A stretch of 5,622 bases of DNA, from contig JAUCGN010000111.1 in assembly GCA_030378125.1 (NCBI GenBank), forward strand, positions 1 to 5,622, written 5' to 3'. This DNA comes from Thiotrichales bacterium HSG1 (GTDB lineage: Bacteria; Pseudomonadota; Gammaproteobacteria; Beggiatoales; Beggiatoaceae). The first letter of the stretch is position 1. Every line of letters starts with the position of its first letter. Below are positions 1 to 5,622 of the stretch, piece by piece. Both the position numbers and the translations under genes were made by a program. The notes below the pieces were generated by a model. The model searched no databases, had not been told where the DNA came from, and was given only the letters and a program-made list of their open reading frames with translations.

Positions 1-4
1 TTTA

Positions 5-1075
5 ATGCTGAAAAAAACTCCACTTAACAAGCAACATTCAAACGCCAAGTTAGTTAACTTTGGTGGTTGGGAAATGCCTTTGCATTATGGTTCCCAAATT
101 GAAGAACATCATCAAGTAAGAAGAGATGCCGGGATGTTTGATGTCTCACATATGACCATTATTGATTTAACCGGAATTAAGGTAACAGAATTTTTAAGCT
201 ATTTGTTAGCTAATAATGTGGGAAAGTTAAAAACTATTGGTAAAGCCCTCTATAGCTGTATGTTAAATAAAAATGGTGGAGTCATTGACGACTTGATTGT
301 TTATTATCAAAACCATGAACAGTTTAGGATGGTGGTTAACTCTTCCACTAGGGACAAAGATATACTCTGGATTGAACAACATGCCAAAAAATTTGATGTT
401 CAAGTAAAGGAGTGTAATGAACTAGCCATGATTGCAGTTCAAGGTCCACAAGTAACGGAAAAAATTAAGGATTTATTACCAACAGAAGCCTTAAAGTTAA
501 AACCATTTCATGCCATTTGGGACAATTGGTTTATTGCTCGCACTGGTTATACTGGGGAAGATGGATTTGAAGTTATGCTTCCAGCCAAAGAAGCTCCTGA
601 TTTATGGGAACATTTATTAACTAAAGATGTACAACCTATTGGTCTTGGAGCAAGAGACACTTTGCGGCTTGAGGCTGGAATGAATTTATATGGCACTGAT
701 ATGGATGAGGCTTGTTCTCCATTGGAAGCTGGATTGAGTTGGACTGTGGCTTTAAAACCATCGGAAAGAGATTTTATTGGTCGCCAAGCCATTCAGGCTC
801 AGAAAGATGCTGCTGATCATCGTATAATGATAGCTTTAGTGTTACAAGATAAAGGTATATTGCGAAATCATCAACCAATTTATACTCACAGTGGTGAGGG
901 TTATATTACTAGTGGTAGTTTTTCTCCAACTTTGGGCCGTTCTATTGCTTTTGCTCGTCTACCAATGGGTGAATATAAGCAAGTAACAGTACGAATTCGT
1001 AATAAAACTTTAGTGGCCAAGGTAGTTAAACCACCATTTGTAAAAAACGGTAACATTTGCATTGACTTGAACTGA
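5..1075 (+). CDS. gcvT: Aminomethyltransferase, T protein of the glycine cleavage system
   Basis: The 356-aa product is full length for the family (about 360 aa). T protein takes the aminomethyl group carried on the lipoyl arm of H protein, releases ammonia and passes the one-carbon unit to tetrahydrofolate, giving 5,10-methylene-THF in the cytoplasm. Motifs seen in order: GGWEMPLHYG (20-29), AGMFDVSHM (42-50), GGVIDDLIVYY (91-101) with Asp95-Asp96 where the family's catalytic aspartate lies, VVNSSTRDKD (110-119), GYTGEDGFE (181-189), GLGARDTLRLEAGMNLYG (213-230), PLEAGLSWTV (239-248), and the C-terminal barrel ITSGSFSPTLGRSIA (301-315) ending KPPFVKNG. From memory, the resemblance to E. coli GcvT is strong along the whole length. 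The ATG at 5 is supported by the normal N-terminus (LKKTPLNKQH); the ribosome binding site lies off the left edge. No gcvH or gcvP follows, so the gene is either last in its operon or separate from them. No damaged motif is visible. Confidence 0.97.
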   Translation: MLKKTPLNKQHSNAKLVNFGGWEMPLHYGSQIEEHHQVRRDAGMFDVSHMTIIDLTGIKVTEFLSYLLANNVGKLKTIGKALYSCMLNKNGGVIDDLIVYYQNHEQFRMVVNSSTRDKDILWIEQHAKKFDVQVKECNELAMIAVQGPQVTEKIKDLLPTEALKLKPFHAIWDNWFIARTGYTGEDGFEVMLPAKEAPDLWEHLLTKDVQPIGLGARDTLRLEAGMNLYGTDMDEACSPLEAGLSWTVALKPSERDFIGRQAIQAQKDAADHRIMIALVLQDKGILRNHQPIYTHSGEGYITSGSFSPTLGRSIAFARLPMGEYKQVTVRIRNKTLVAKVVKPPFVKNGNICIDLN

Positions 1076-1153
1076 TTGTATTTATCCATTATTTTCTATA
1101 AGTACTGAAGTACAAATTATCGCATATAATAAACTTTTGATTTTAACGTAGCT

Positions 1154-1186
1154 TAGTATATTTCTATACTATTAAAAAATATTTTT
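1154..1186 (+). terminator. Weak AT-rich hairpin after gcvT
   Basis: A perfect 7-bp stem, TAGTATA (1154-1160) and TATACTA (1165-1171) with loop TTTC, lies about 80 bp past the gcvT stop. It is followed by an A-run and T-run (1174-1186). The stem has almost no G:C pairs, so it is a poor intrinsic terminator by the usual rules. It is nevertheless the best candidate between gcvT and the inserted elements. The call rests on position and shape only. Confidence 0.25.
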
Positions 1187-1264
1187 CAAATAAATTAATT
1201 ATTTTTGACTCATAGTATATAAATATAGGGATGTCACTATAATTAGTGCGAACTAAGGGTTAAA

Positions 1265-1272
1265 AAATTCTT
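1265..1272. repeat. Left copy of 8-bp target duplication of inner element
   Basis: AAATTCTT here is identical to 1363-1370, the word directly bordering the other end of the inner element. Matching stops at both edges (preceding base A versus C, following base G versus T). This fixes the element boundaries at 1273 and 1362. Confidence 0.75.
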
Positions 1273-1362
1273 GGTAGTCCTGCACAGAATAGTGTTTATT
1301 TTAAAAAATCTGTTAAATATCAAGTAATTAATAGATTTATCACTATACATTGCAGGACTACC
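1273..1362. mobile_element. Inner 90-bp MITE-like element nested in the outer one
   Basis: GGTAGTCCTGCA (1273-1284) and TGCAGGACTACC (1351-1362) form a perfect 12-bp inverted repeat. With three mismatches it extends to 22 bp (1273-1294 against 1341-1362, with ATAGTG/CACTAT as the inner matching block). Immediately outside both ends stands the same 8-bp word, AAATTCTT (1265-1272 and 1363-1370), a clean target-site duplication. The interior (1295-1340) is AT-rich and has no coding capacity. Eight-base duplications occur with several families (for example IS1595, ISL3 and IS66); I cannot assign one from the ends alone. The nearly symmetrical sequence would also form a long hairpin in any read-through transcript. 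Confidence 0.8.
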
Positions 1363-1370
1363 AAATTCTT
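1363..1370. repeat. Right copy of 8-bp target duplication of inner element
   Basis: AAATTCTT is the partner of the copy at 1265-1272. Because this pair lies inside the outer element, the inner element must have landed after the outer one. Confidence 0.75.
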
Positions 1371-1399
1371 TTAAAAGTAATGTGGTTAAAATCTATACT
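1371..1399 (+). promoter_or_regulatory. Possible promoter inside the outer element
   Basis: TATACT (1394-1399) matches the sigma-70 -10 box at five of six positions. It lies 17 bp after TTAAAA (1371-1376), which matches the -35 box at four of six. It would drive the phosphoesterase gene from within the mobile element, with a leader of roughly 85 nt. In DNA this AT-rich such matches arise easily by chance. Confidence 0.2.
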
Positions 1400-1490
1400 T
1401 TTGGATATTTTTAATGGCTAGTTTTTTAACTTATTTTTTTTAAGAATGCATAAATTTTAACCCTTAATTCGTACAATTATTAAATTAATT

Positions 1491-3383
1491 ATGAACACGA
1501 TAATCTTAACATTCATACTCTGTAGCTTAACTATTCCATCTATATATCCTGATATTATTGAACAAGATGGTAACCTACTCCTAATAAGTGGTTCTGATGA
1601 ATATTCCTTGATGTCTTCAAAACCACTTTATAGTCTAAATCAATTAATTGGTAATCCTATTGGAACTGATGTTGGTATTAAATTTAAATTTGGCAGATTA
1701 AATGGTGCATTACATTATGGATTTATAAAAAATACTCGTTATCCACAAACCATTTTTTTCAAAAAATCTGAAATAGTTAAGAAGGGTGCTGCAAATATTA
1801 ACATTTTGCACAAATTAGCTGGTGAATATGATATGATTCATTGGCAAAAAAATGGTTTTGGTACAATTGGTTATAGATTTATAACCGAGAGTGGAAATAT
1901 ATTGTATGATGGTAAGGTAGCTTTTATATGGAAAGATAAATTTACTATTAATTCTGCTTCTATTATGGTTGGTCCTTTTATAAATTTTACTGAAGACGGC
2001 AATTCTCATACCAACATACGTATTTCTTTCAATACGTTGCAACCAACAAATGCTGTTGTTTTAGTCCGTCATAAGACCAAGACCCAACCAGTTTTTAGTT
2101 TTAAAGACGATGTCTTAAGCAATAGTCATGAAGTTAATCTTACTAATTTAGAACCTGATACAGAATATTCATATACTGTACAAACTAAAACTTCTAAACA
2201 TTCTTATACAGAAAGCTATTCTTTTAAAACAGCTCCAATTCCGGGTAGTAGAAAGCCATTTAGTTTTGCATATACCAGTGATTCCAGAGAAGCAAAAGGA
2301 GGTGGGGAAAGGAATTCTGCTGGAGTTAATACCTATATCATGAAAAAAGTTGCAGCTTTAGTCAATTTTAAAAAAGCTGCTTTTATGCAGTTTAGTGGTG
2401 ACATGATCAATGGTTATTTAAATAATGTTGAACAAACTGAAGTTCAATATCATAGTTGGAAAAGAGTTATTGAGCCTTTCGCTCATTACATACCATTTGT
2501 TACTACAATGGGGAATCACGAAGCATTATCACATATATTTATACATAAAAATAAAAATAATATAAAAATAGATAAATTCCCATTTGAAACTGATTCTGCT
2601 GAAGCCGTTTTTGCAAAACAATTTGTGAACCCAACCAATGGTCCAATAAGTGAGGATGGGGCTTTTTATGACCCTAATCCAAATCAGTTAGATTTTCCAA
2701 GCTATAAAGAAAATGTATTTTATTACATTTATGACAACATTGCTATGGTTGTATTGAATTCTAACTATTGGTACTCTCCAACCGCTAATAAAGAGCCTAA
2801 AGTAGGAGGTAATTTAACTGGTTATATAATGGATAATCAATTGAAATGGCTAAAAAATACTCTTGATATATTAGATAATAATGCCAATATTGATTTCGTA
2901 TTTGTAACTCAACATACTCCAGCTTTTCCAACTAGTTGGCATATAAGGGATGACATGTGGTATATGGGTAAGAATGAAATGAAAGCAGTAGTTAAAGGTA
3001 ATTCTGGTAATCTAATAACTAGCGGAATTATTGAACAACGAGATAAATATTTGCTAATTTTAATGCAAAGCAAAAAAGTAATTGCTATGTTAACCGGAGA
3101 CGAACATAATTTTAATTGGTTACAAATTGATAAAAATGTTGATATTTATCCTAAAAATTGGGATAAAACAGATATAAGGAAATTACCAGAATTTCGCACG
3201 ATTTACCAAATAAATAATGGTACTGCAGGTGCTCCTTATAGCTTCAAAAATAATATTCCTTGGAAGGAGCATGTAAGAAATTTTACTACTCAAAATGCAG
3301 TAGTTTTTTTTCATATCAATGGTAATTCTATCAAAATAGAAGTTATAGACCCAGATACCCTTGATACTATTTTACAATTTTAA
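1491..3383 (+). CDS. Exported purple-acid-phosphatase-like metallophosphoesterase
   Basis: The 630-aa product is probably secreted or periplasmic. Residues 1-19 are hydrophobic and signal-like but lack the usual basic residues after Met. Residues about 20-160 are unassigned. Residues about 162-250 look like the fibronectin-III/PAP N-terminal domain (GPFINFTEDG, then LEPDTEYSYTV at 220-230). The calcineurin-like metal-dependent hydrolase follows: SDSR with Asp264, FSGDM with Asp304, GNHE with Asn342-His343, VTQHTP with His475, and TGDEHN with His539. The expected reaction is hydrolysis of a phosphoester outside the cytoplasm; the substrate is unknown. Block I has Arg266 where DxH enzymes have His, and the last block is GDEH rather than GHxH. 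The ATG at 1491 is the only plausible ATG, because an in-frame stop lies at 1458-1460 in the upstream element. No Shine-Dalgarno sequence is visible. The gene looks more AT-rich than gcvT, and the reading frame is intact throughout. Confidence 0.85.
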   Translation: MNTIILTFILCSLTIPSIYPDIIEQDGNLLLISGSDEYSLMSSKPLYSLNQLIGNPIGTDVGIKFKFGRLNGALHYGFIKNTRYPQTIFFKKSEIVKKGAANINILHKLAGEYDMIHWQKNGFGTIGYRFITESGNILYDGKVAFIWKDKFTINSASIMVGPFINFTEDGNSHTNIRISFNTLQPTNAVVLVRHKTKTQPVFSFKDDVLSNSHEVNLTNLEPDTEYSYTVQTKTSKHSYTESYSFKTAPIPGSRKPFSFAYTSDSREAKGGGERNSAGVNTYIMKKVAALVNFKKAAFMQFSGDMINGYLNNVEQTEVQYHSWKRVIEPFAHYIPFVTTMGNHEALSHIFIHKNKNNIKIDKFPFETDSAEAVFAKQFVNPTNGPISEDGAFYDPNPNQLDFPSYKENVFYYIYDNIAMVVLNSNYWYSPTANKEPKVGGNLTGYIMDNQLKWLKNTLDILDNNANIDFVFVTQHTPAFPTSWHIRDDMWYMGKNEMKAVVKGNSGNLITSGIIEQRDKYLLILMQSKKVIAMLTGDEHNFNWLQIDKNVDIYPKNWDKTDIRKLPEFRTIYQINNGTAGAPYSFKNNIPWKEHVRNFTTQNAVVFFHINGNSIKIEVIDPDTLDTILQF

Positions 3384-3427
3384 ATAATGTATCCTGAGCC
3401 TCTTGGGTAATGTATCAATGCTAAGAG
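3384..3427. other. Short spacer with 9-bp direct repeat
   Basis: TAATGTATC occurs at 3385-3393 and again at 3408-3416. The second copy is preceded by GG, giving GGTAATG, which resembles the tip of IS1-family terminal repeats. With the transposase remnant starting just after, this may be a scrambled element edge. The spacing from end to coding remnant is too short for an intact IS1, so the interpretation is tentative. Confidence 0.25.
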
Positions 3428-3588
3428 TGTAACCATAATTTTTCAGAGACGAAGGGAACACCAATGGCATGTTAAGACCCCGTTAATTAAAGTTGCAAGC
3501 GTGTTTCGTAAGTGAAGGAATGGGATTAAGAGTGACAGCAAGGGTATTTGGTGTCCACAAGAATACGGTATCTGAATGGGAGAGTGAT
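3428..3588 (+). pseudogene. Remnant of IS1-like transposase N-terminus (InsA-like), frameshifted
   Basis: Three consecutive frames carry pieces of one protein. Frame 2 (3428-3472) reads CNHNFSETKGTPMAC; frame 3 (3474-3512) reads KTPLIKVASVFRK; frame 1 (3514-3588) includes LRVTARVFGVHKNTVSEWE before a stop at 3589. Together they match the pattern I recall for IS1-family InsA-type proteins: a zinc-ribbon end, then FSERKGTP, LKTP, KVASV, and a helix-turn-helix ending HKNTVxxWE. The catalytic DDE portion that should follow is absent. The piece is therefore dead, with two frameshifts and a 3' truncation. Its base composition is visibly richer in G+C than the flanking genes, which fits a foreign origin. 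I assign IS1-like from memory of the motif; the precise element is unknown. Confidence 0.6.
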
Positions 3589-3674
3589 TGAACCACTACC
3601 GCCTAGAAGAGCAGTAGATTCAAAAATTTAGACTGGAAATCTCTTTATAGACGGATTAAACCGCCGACTAAAGT

Positions 3675-3704
3675 AAAAAGCGTGGTGTGCTTCGCACGAT
3701 TTTT
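3675..3704. terminator. Candidate bidirectional terminator between convergent genes
   Basis: AAAAA (3675-3679), CGTG (3681-3684), a 10-nt loop, CACG (3695-3698) and TTTTT (3700-3704) form an A-tract/hairpin/T-tract array that is symmetrical on both strands. An alternative inner stem is GTGC-TTC-GCAC (3687-3697). The location, about 290 bp after the phosphoesterase stop and about 210 bp after the kinase stop on the other strand, suits a shared terminator. The G:C stem is only four pairs, so strength is uncertain. Confidence 0.4.
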
Positions 3705-3727
3705 ATATAAATTTTGACAGAAGTCTT

Positions 3728-3753
3728 TTTCCGTCTGGAAGACGGAGGTTTTT
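3728..3753 (+). terminator. Rho-independent terminator-like hairpin, plus strand
   Basis: CCGTCT (3731-3736), loop GGA and AGACGG (3740-3745) form a perfect 6-bp stem. It extends by U-A and two U-G pairs (3728-3730 with 3746-3748) and is followed directly by TTTTT (3749-3753). On the minus strand the stem is followed by A residues, so it can act only on plus-strand transcripts, meaning read-through from the phosphoesterase or a short RNA starting in the gap. Confidence 0.5.
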
Positions 3754-3914
3754 AACCATTTATGGGACAATAAAACTGTTACAAAGCCTAATGTTATAGC
3801 TGTAAAAACTGTCCTAAGTATTGAAAATAAGAAGTGCTAAACCTACTAGATTTTTGAAACATAAAAGATTTTTTGATATCATCACTACATTATTTAGGAA
3901 TACAGAAATAACAA

Positions 3915-5622
3915 TTAACCATTAAGAAAGCTTTCTAGTAATTCTAAAATTGCATCATCGTCAAATTCTTGAGCATATTTATCTATTGCCTGTACAAATG
4001 ACACATATTTATCATCAACTTCTATTAATTTTTTAACTGCATTTTGAACTTGTTCCAAATCACCATACATTGTTAATTTATGTAATGTTTGTAACTCTTC
4101 GAGTGGAGGTGGAATAATAATTGTTGTTGTTTTAGGAATTTTAGGTTGTATGAAGTGACCTTCTGATAGTACCTGCACAGTTATCTCAAACCAAAAAGTT
4201 GAGCCTTTGCCAAATATACTGAAAACTTTTAATTCACCAGCCATTAGCCTGACTAATCTATTGGTAATTGACAATCCCAAACCGGTTCCTTGTCCTTTTT
4301 GAGCCCCTACCTGTTCAAAAGGCTGAAAAATTGTTTTGGTTTGCTTCGGAGTCAAACCAACTCCAGTATCTTGAATTTCAAACCGTATGGTAGCCCGATT
4401 TTGTTCAATAACTTGATGTTTGACTCTTAATGTAACAGTTCCTTCCATAGTGAATTTAATTGCATTACCTAGCAAATTAAGTAGAATTTGGCGTAACCGT
4501 TTTTCATCAGCTTCAATTGCAACTGGTAAATCATAAGGAATTTCAATAACAAGTTGAATATGTTGAGCAGCAACTTGCATAAGATTTATTACTTCATTAA
4601 CCAAACTATGTAAGTCAATTGGTGTCAAATAAAGTTCCAATTTACCTGCTTCAATCTTGGCTGTGTCTAAAATATCATTGATAATAGAAAGTAAATGATT
4701 GCCACTTTGATAAATTGTATTTAATCCTTCTATTTGTTCATTGGTTAAATTTTTATCAAGTTTAAGAATTTGAGCATAGCCTAAAATCCCATTGAGTGGA
4801 GTACGTAGTTCGTGACTCATGCTGGACAAAAAAACACTTTTAGCTTGATTAGCAACTTCAGCTTTTTCTTTGGATTTTTGCAATTCATTTAGTGAAAGAA
4901 AGACTCCCAAACTCTCACCAATGTGCTGTCCAAAATCACGGAAAAGATTGAGTTCGTGTTCGGTCCATACTCTTGCATAAGAACATTGGTGTATTCCAAA
5001 TTGCCACGGTTTACCAATTTTTGGATAGACAGCTGTACATATCTGAGATTGAACGGAAAACTGTTTGACAATCATTGGAGCTATTTTGCGTTCATACATA
5101 GACCCAAAAGTAATTGGACCCGTTGCAGACAAAGTATCTCTCATAATTTCAGATACCGCCGAATCCATTGGAATGTTGATATTGAGAATATTAGCACCTG
5201 GGTATTCTGGTGTTGTCACCTCTATTGGTACTTGCCAACTGGATACATTTGGATCACAAGGATATAAAAGCCAAGCTCGATCACATTTAAATATCGACAA
5301 TGTTACTTTCATAGCATTGTTCATCATTTGATTCATATCCTGTGCTTCATTGATGGATTTTACCAAAGTATCCAAACTCGAAAGATGGTGAACATGGTTT
5401 TGCAATTGAGCATTTTGTGCTTCTAATTGTTTACGCAAATTATGAATGGTCAAATGTTTGTTGACTCGTGCAATAACTTCCTCAGCTTGAAAAGGTTTGC
5501 CAATGTAGTCAACCGCACTCATTTCAAGTCCTTTAACTTTATCAATGGCATCTGTTTTGGCAGATATAAAAATAATGGGAGTATCTTTTGTTGTTTCATT
5601 CTTTTTTAAGCGACGACAAGTT
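3915..5622 (-). CDS. Receiver-GAF-histidine kinase, 5' end beyond window
   Basis: The frame is open from the window's right edge (first full codon at 5621) to the stop at 3915, giving 568 visible residues. The Met codon at 5522 is not the start: receiver-domain sequence continues upstream (TPIIFISAKTD, then YIGKPF with the conserved Lys at fragment residue 42). Domain order: C-terminal half of a response-regulator receiver (1-57); coiled coil (about 60-85); GAF domain (about 85-240, ending WTEHELNLFRDFGQHIGESL); HisKA with phosphoacceptor His270 in SSMSHELRTPLNG; HATPase with N box NLLGNAIKF (Asn386), DTGVGL (Asp418), GTGLGLS (445-451) and GKGSTFWFEI; then a tail (about 503-568) beginning PPPLEELQTLHKL. 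No membrane segment is visible, so it should be a cytoplasmic kinase whose receiver and GAF domains tune autophosphorylation. Partner and signal are unknown. It is convergent with the phosphoesterase. Confidence 0.92.
   Translation of the reverse strand, partial: TCRRLKKNETTKDTPIIFISAKTDAIDKVKGLEMSAVDYIGKPFQAEEVIARVNKHLTIHNLRKQLEAQNAQLQNHVHHLSSLDTLVKSINEAQDMNQMMNNAMKVTLSIFKCDRAWLLYPCDPNVSSWQVPIEVTTPEYPGANILNINIPMDSAVSEIMRDTLSATGPITFGSMYERKIAPMIVKQFSVQSQICTAVYPKIGKPWQFGIHQCSYARVWTEHELNLFRDFGQHIGESLGVFLSLNELQKSKEKAEVANQAKSVFLSSMSHELRTPLNGILGYAQILKLDKNLTNEQIEGLNTIYQSGNHLLSIINDILDTAKIEAGKLELYLTPIDLHSLVNEVINLMQVAAQHIQLVIEIPYDLPVAIEADEKRLRQILLNLLGNAIKFTMEGTVTLRVKHQVIEQNRATIRFEIQDTGVGLTPKQTKTIFQPFEQVGAQKGQGTGLGLSITNRLVRLMAGELKVFSIFGKGSTFWFEITVQVLSEGHFIQPKIPKTTTIIIPPPLEELQTLHKLTMYGDLEQVQNAVKKLIEVDDKYVSFVQAIDKYAQEFDDDAILELLESFLNG

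Larger units (their letters stand above)
1246..1474. mobile_element. Outer MITE-like element with 20-bp terminal inverted repeats
   Basis: The left end GTGCGAACTAAGGGTTAAAA (1246-1265) pairs with the right end TTTTAACCCTTAATTCGTAC (1455-1474). Of 20 positions, 18 are Watson-Crick, one is a G-T pair and one is a mismatch. Both outer edges abut AATTA (1241-1245 and 1475-1479), consistent with a 5-bp target duplication, although that word is common in DNA this AT-rich. No reading frame of useful length lies inside, so the element is non-autonomous. It is interrupted by a second small element (1273-1362); removing that element and one copy of its 8-bp duplication leaves an original element of about 131 bp. 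The parent transposase family is not identified. Its right edge ends 16 bp before the phosphoesterase start codon. Confidence 0.7.
3589..3914. other. Non-coding gap between convergent genes
   Basis: After the transposase remnant I find no credible gene on either strand. The stretch 3600-3755 is relatively G+C-rich and structured, with two hairpins annotated separately. The minus strand is open over roughly 3650-3755 but contains no motif I recognise. The rest (3754-3914) is AT-rich. It contains only a weak 5-bp inverted pair, GGACA (3765-3769) and TGTCC (3810-3814), and no strong terminator for the minus-strand kinase close to its stop. Confidence 0.5.

Noticed and set aside
547..792. Minus-strand open frame inside gcvT
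   Set aside because: It lies wholly within a well-conserved gene and its translation shows no recognisable domain; it is a shadow of the coding strand.
1205..1233. TTGACT followed by AT-rich DNA as a promoter
   Set aside because: The -35-like box is good, but no acceptable -10 box stands 16-18 bp downstream (the positions read GGGATG).
1246..1474. Inverted repeats as a CRISPR array or riboswitch
   Set aside because: There are only two copies of each repeat, in inverted orientation with direct duplications outside them, which is the signature of transposable-element ends.
1491..1523. Lipoprotein signal peptide with Cys11 as the lipidated residue
   Set aside because: The residues before Cys are F-I-L, which does not fit the small residue required at -1 of a lipobox, and there is no basic n-region.
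3650..3755. Open minus-strand stretch that might encode a small protein
   Set aside because: No clear start with a ribosome binding site and no motif; it coincides with the hairpins, which explain its composition better.
4923..5331. Two overlapping plus-strand open frames opposite the kinase
   Set aside because: Both are antisense to the GAF domain and their translations carry no recognisable domain; the kinase frame is clearly the real one.

Overview
The window is low-G+C DNA with proteobacterial gene content. The first gene, a glycine-cleavage T protein, reads very much like the gammaproteobacterial (E. coli-type) enzyme. The last gene is a soluble receiver-GAF-histidine kinase with a C-terminal tail of a kind I associate with large filamentous sulfur bacteria (Beggiatoa/Thioploca/Thiomargarita-like) and cyanobacteria. 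An AT-rich gammaproteobacterium of the Thiotrichales type is my best inference; no rRNA or other marker is present to confirm it.

Layout: (1) gcvT, plus strand, 5-1075, complete. (2) A 415-bp gap (1076-1490) holding a weak AT-rich hairpin and a nested pair of miniature inverted-repeat elements. The inner element (1273-1362) has about 22-bp terminal inverted repeats and a perfect 8-bp flanking duplication. It sits inside an outer element (1246-1474) with 20-bp terminal repeats and a 5-bp flanking duplication. (3) A 630-aa exported metallophosphoesterase of the purple-acid-phosphatase-like type, plus strand, 1491-3383, whose start codon lies only 16 bp beyond the outer element. (4) A 531-bp gap (3384-3914) between convergent genes. 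It carries a frameshifted remnant of an IS1-like transposase N-terminus (3428-3588) and a structured stretch with two terminator-like hairpins. (5) A sensor kinase, minus strand, stop at 3915. It runs off the right edge, so its true start is outside the window; the Met codon at 5522 is internal to the receiver domain.

The three genes do not form an obvious pathway: folate-dependent glycine catabolism, extracytoplasmic phosphoester hydrolysis and signal transduction. The region looks like ordinary chromosome remodelled by small mobile elements. I see no CRISPR array, tRNA, rRNA or defence system. The most notable items are the element-within-element insertion with both target duplications readable, the altered metal-ligand motifs of the phosphoesterase, and a possible alternative RNA fold around the terminator at 3728-3753.
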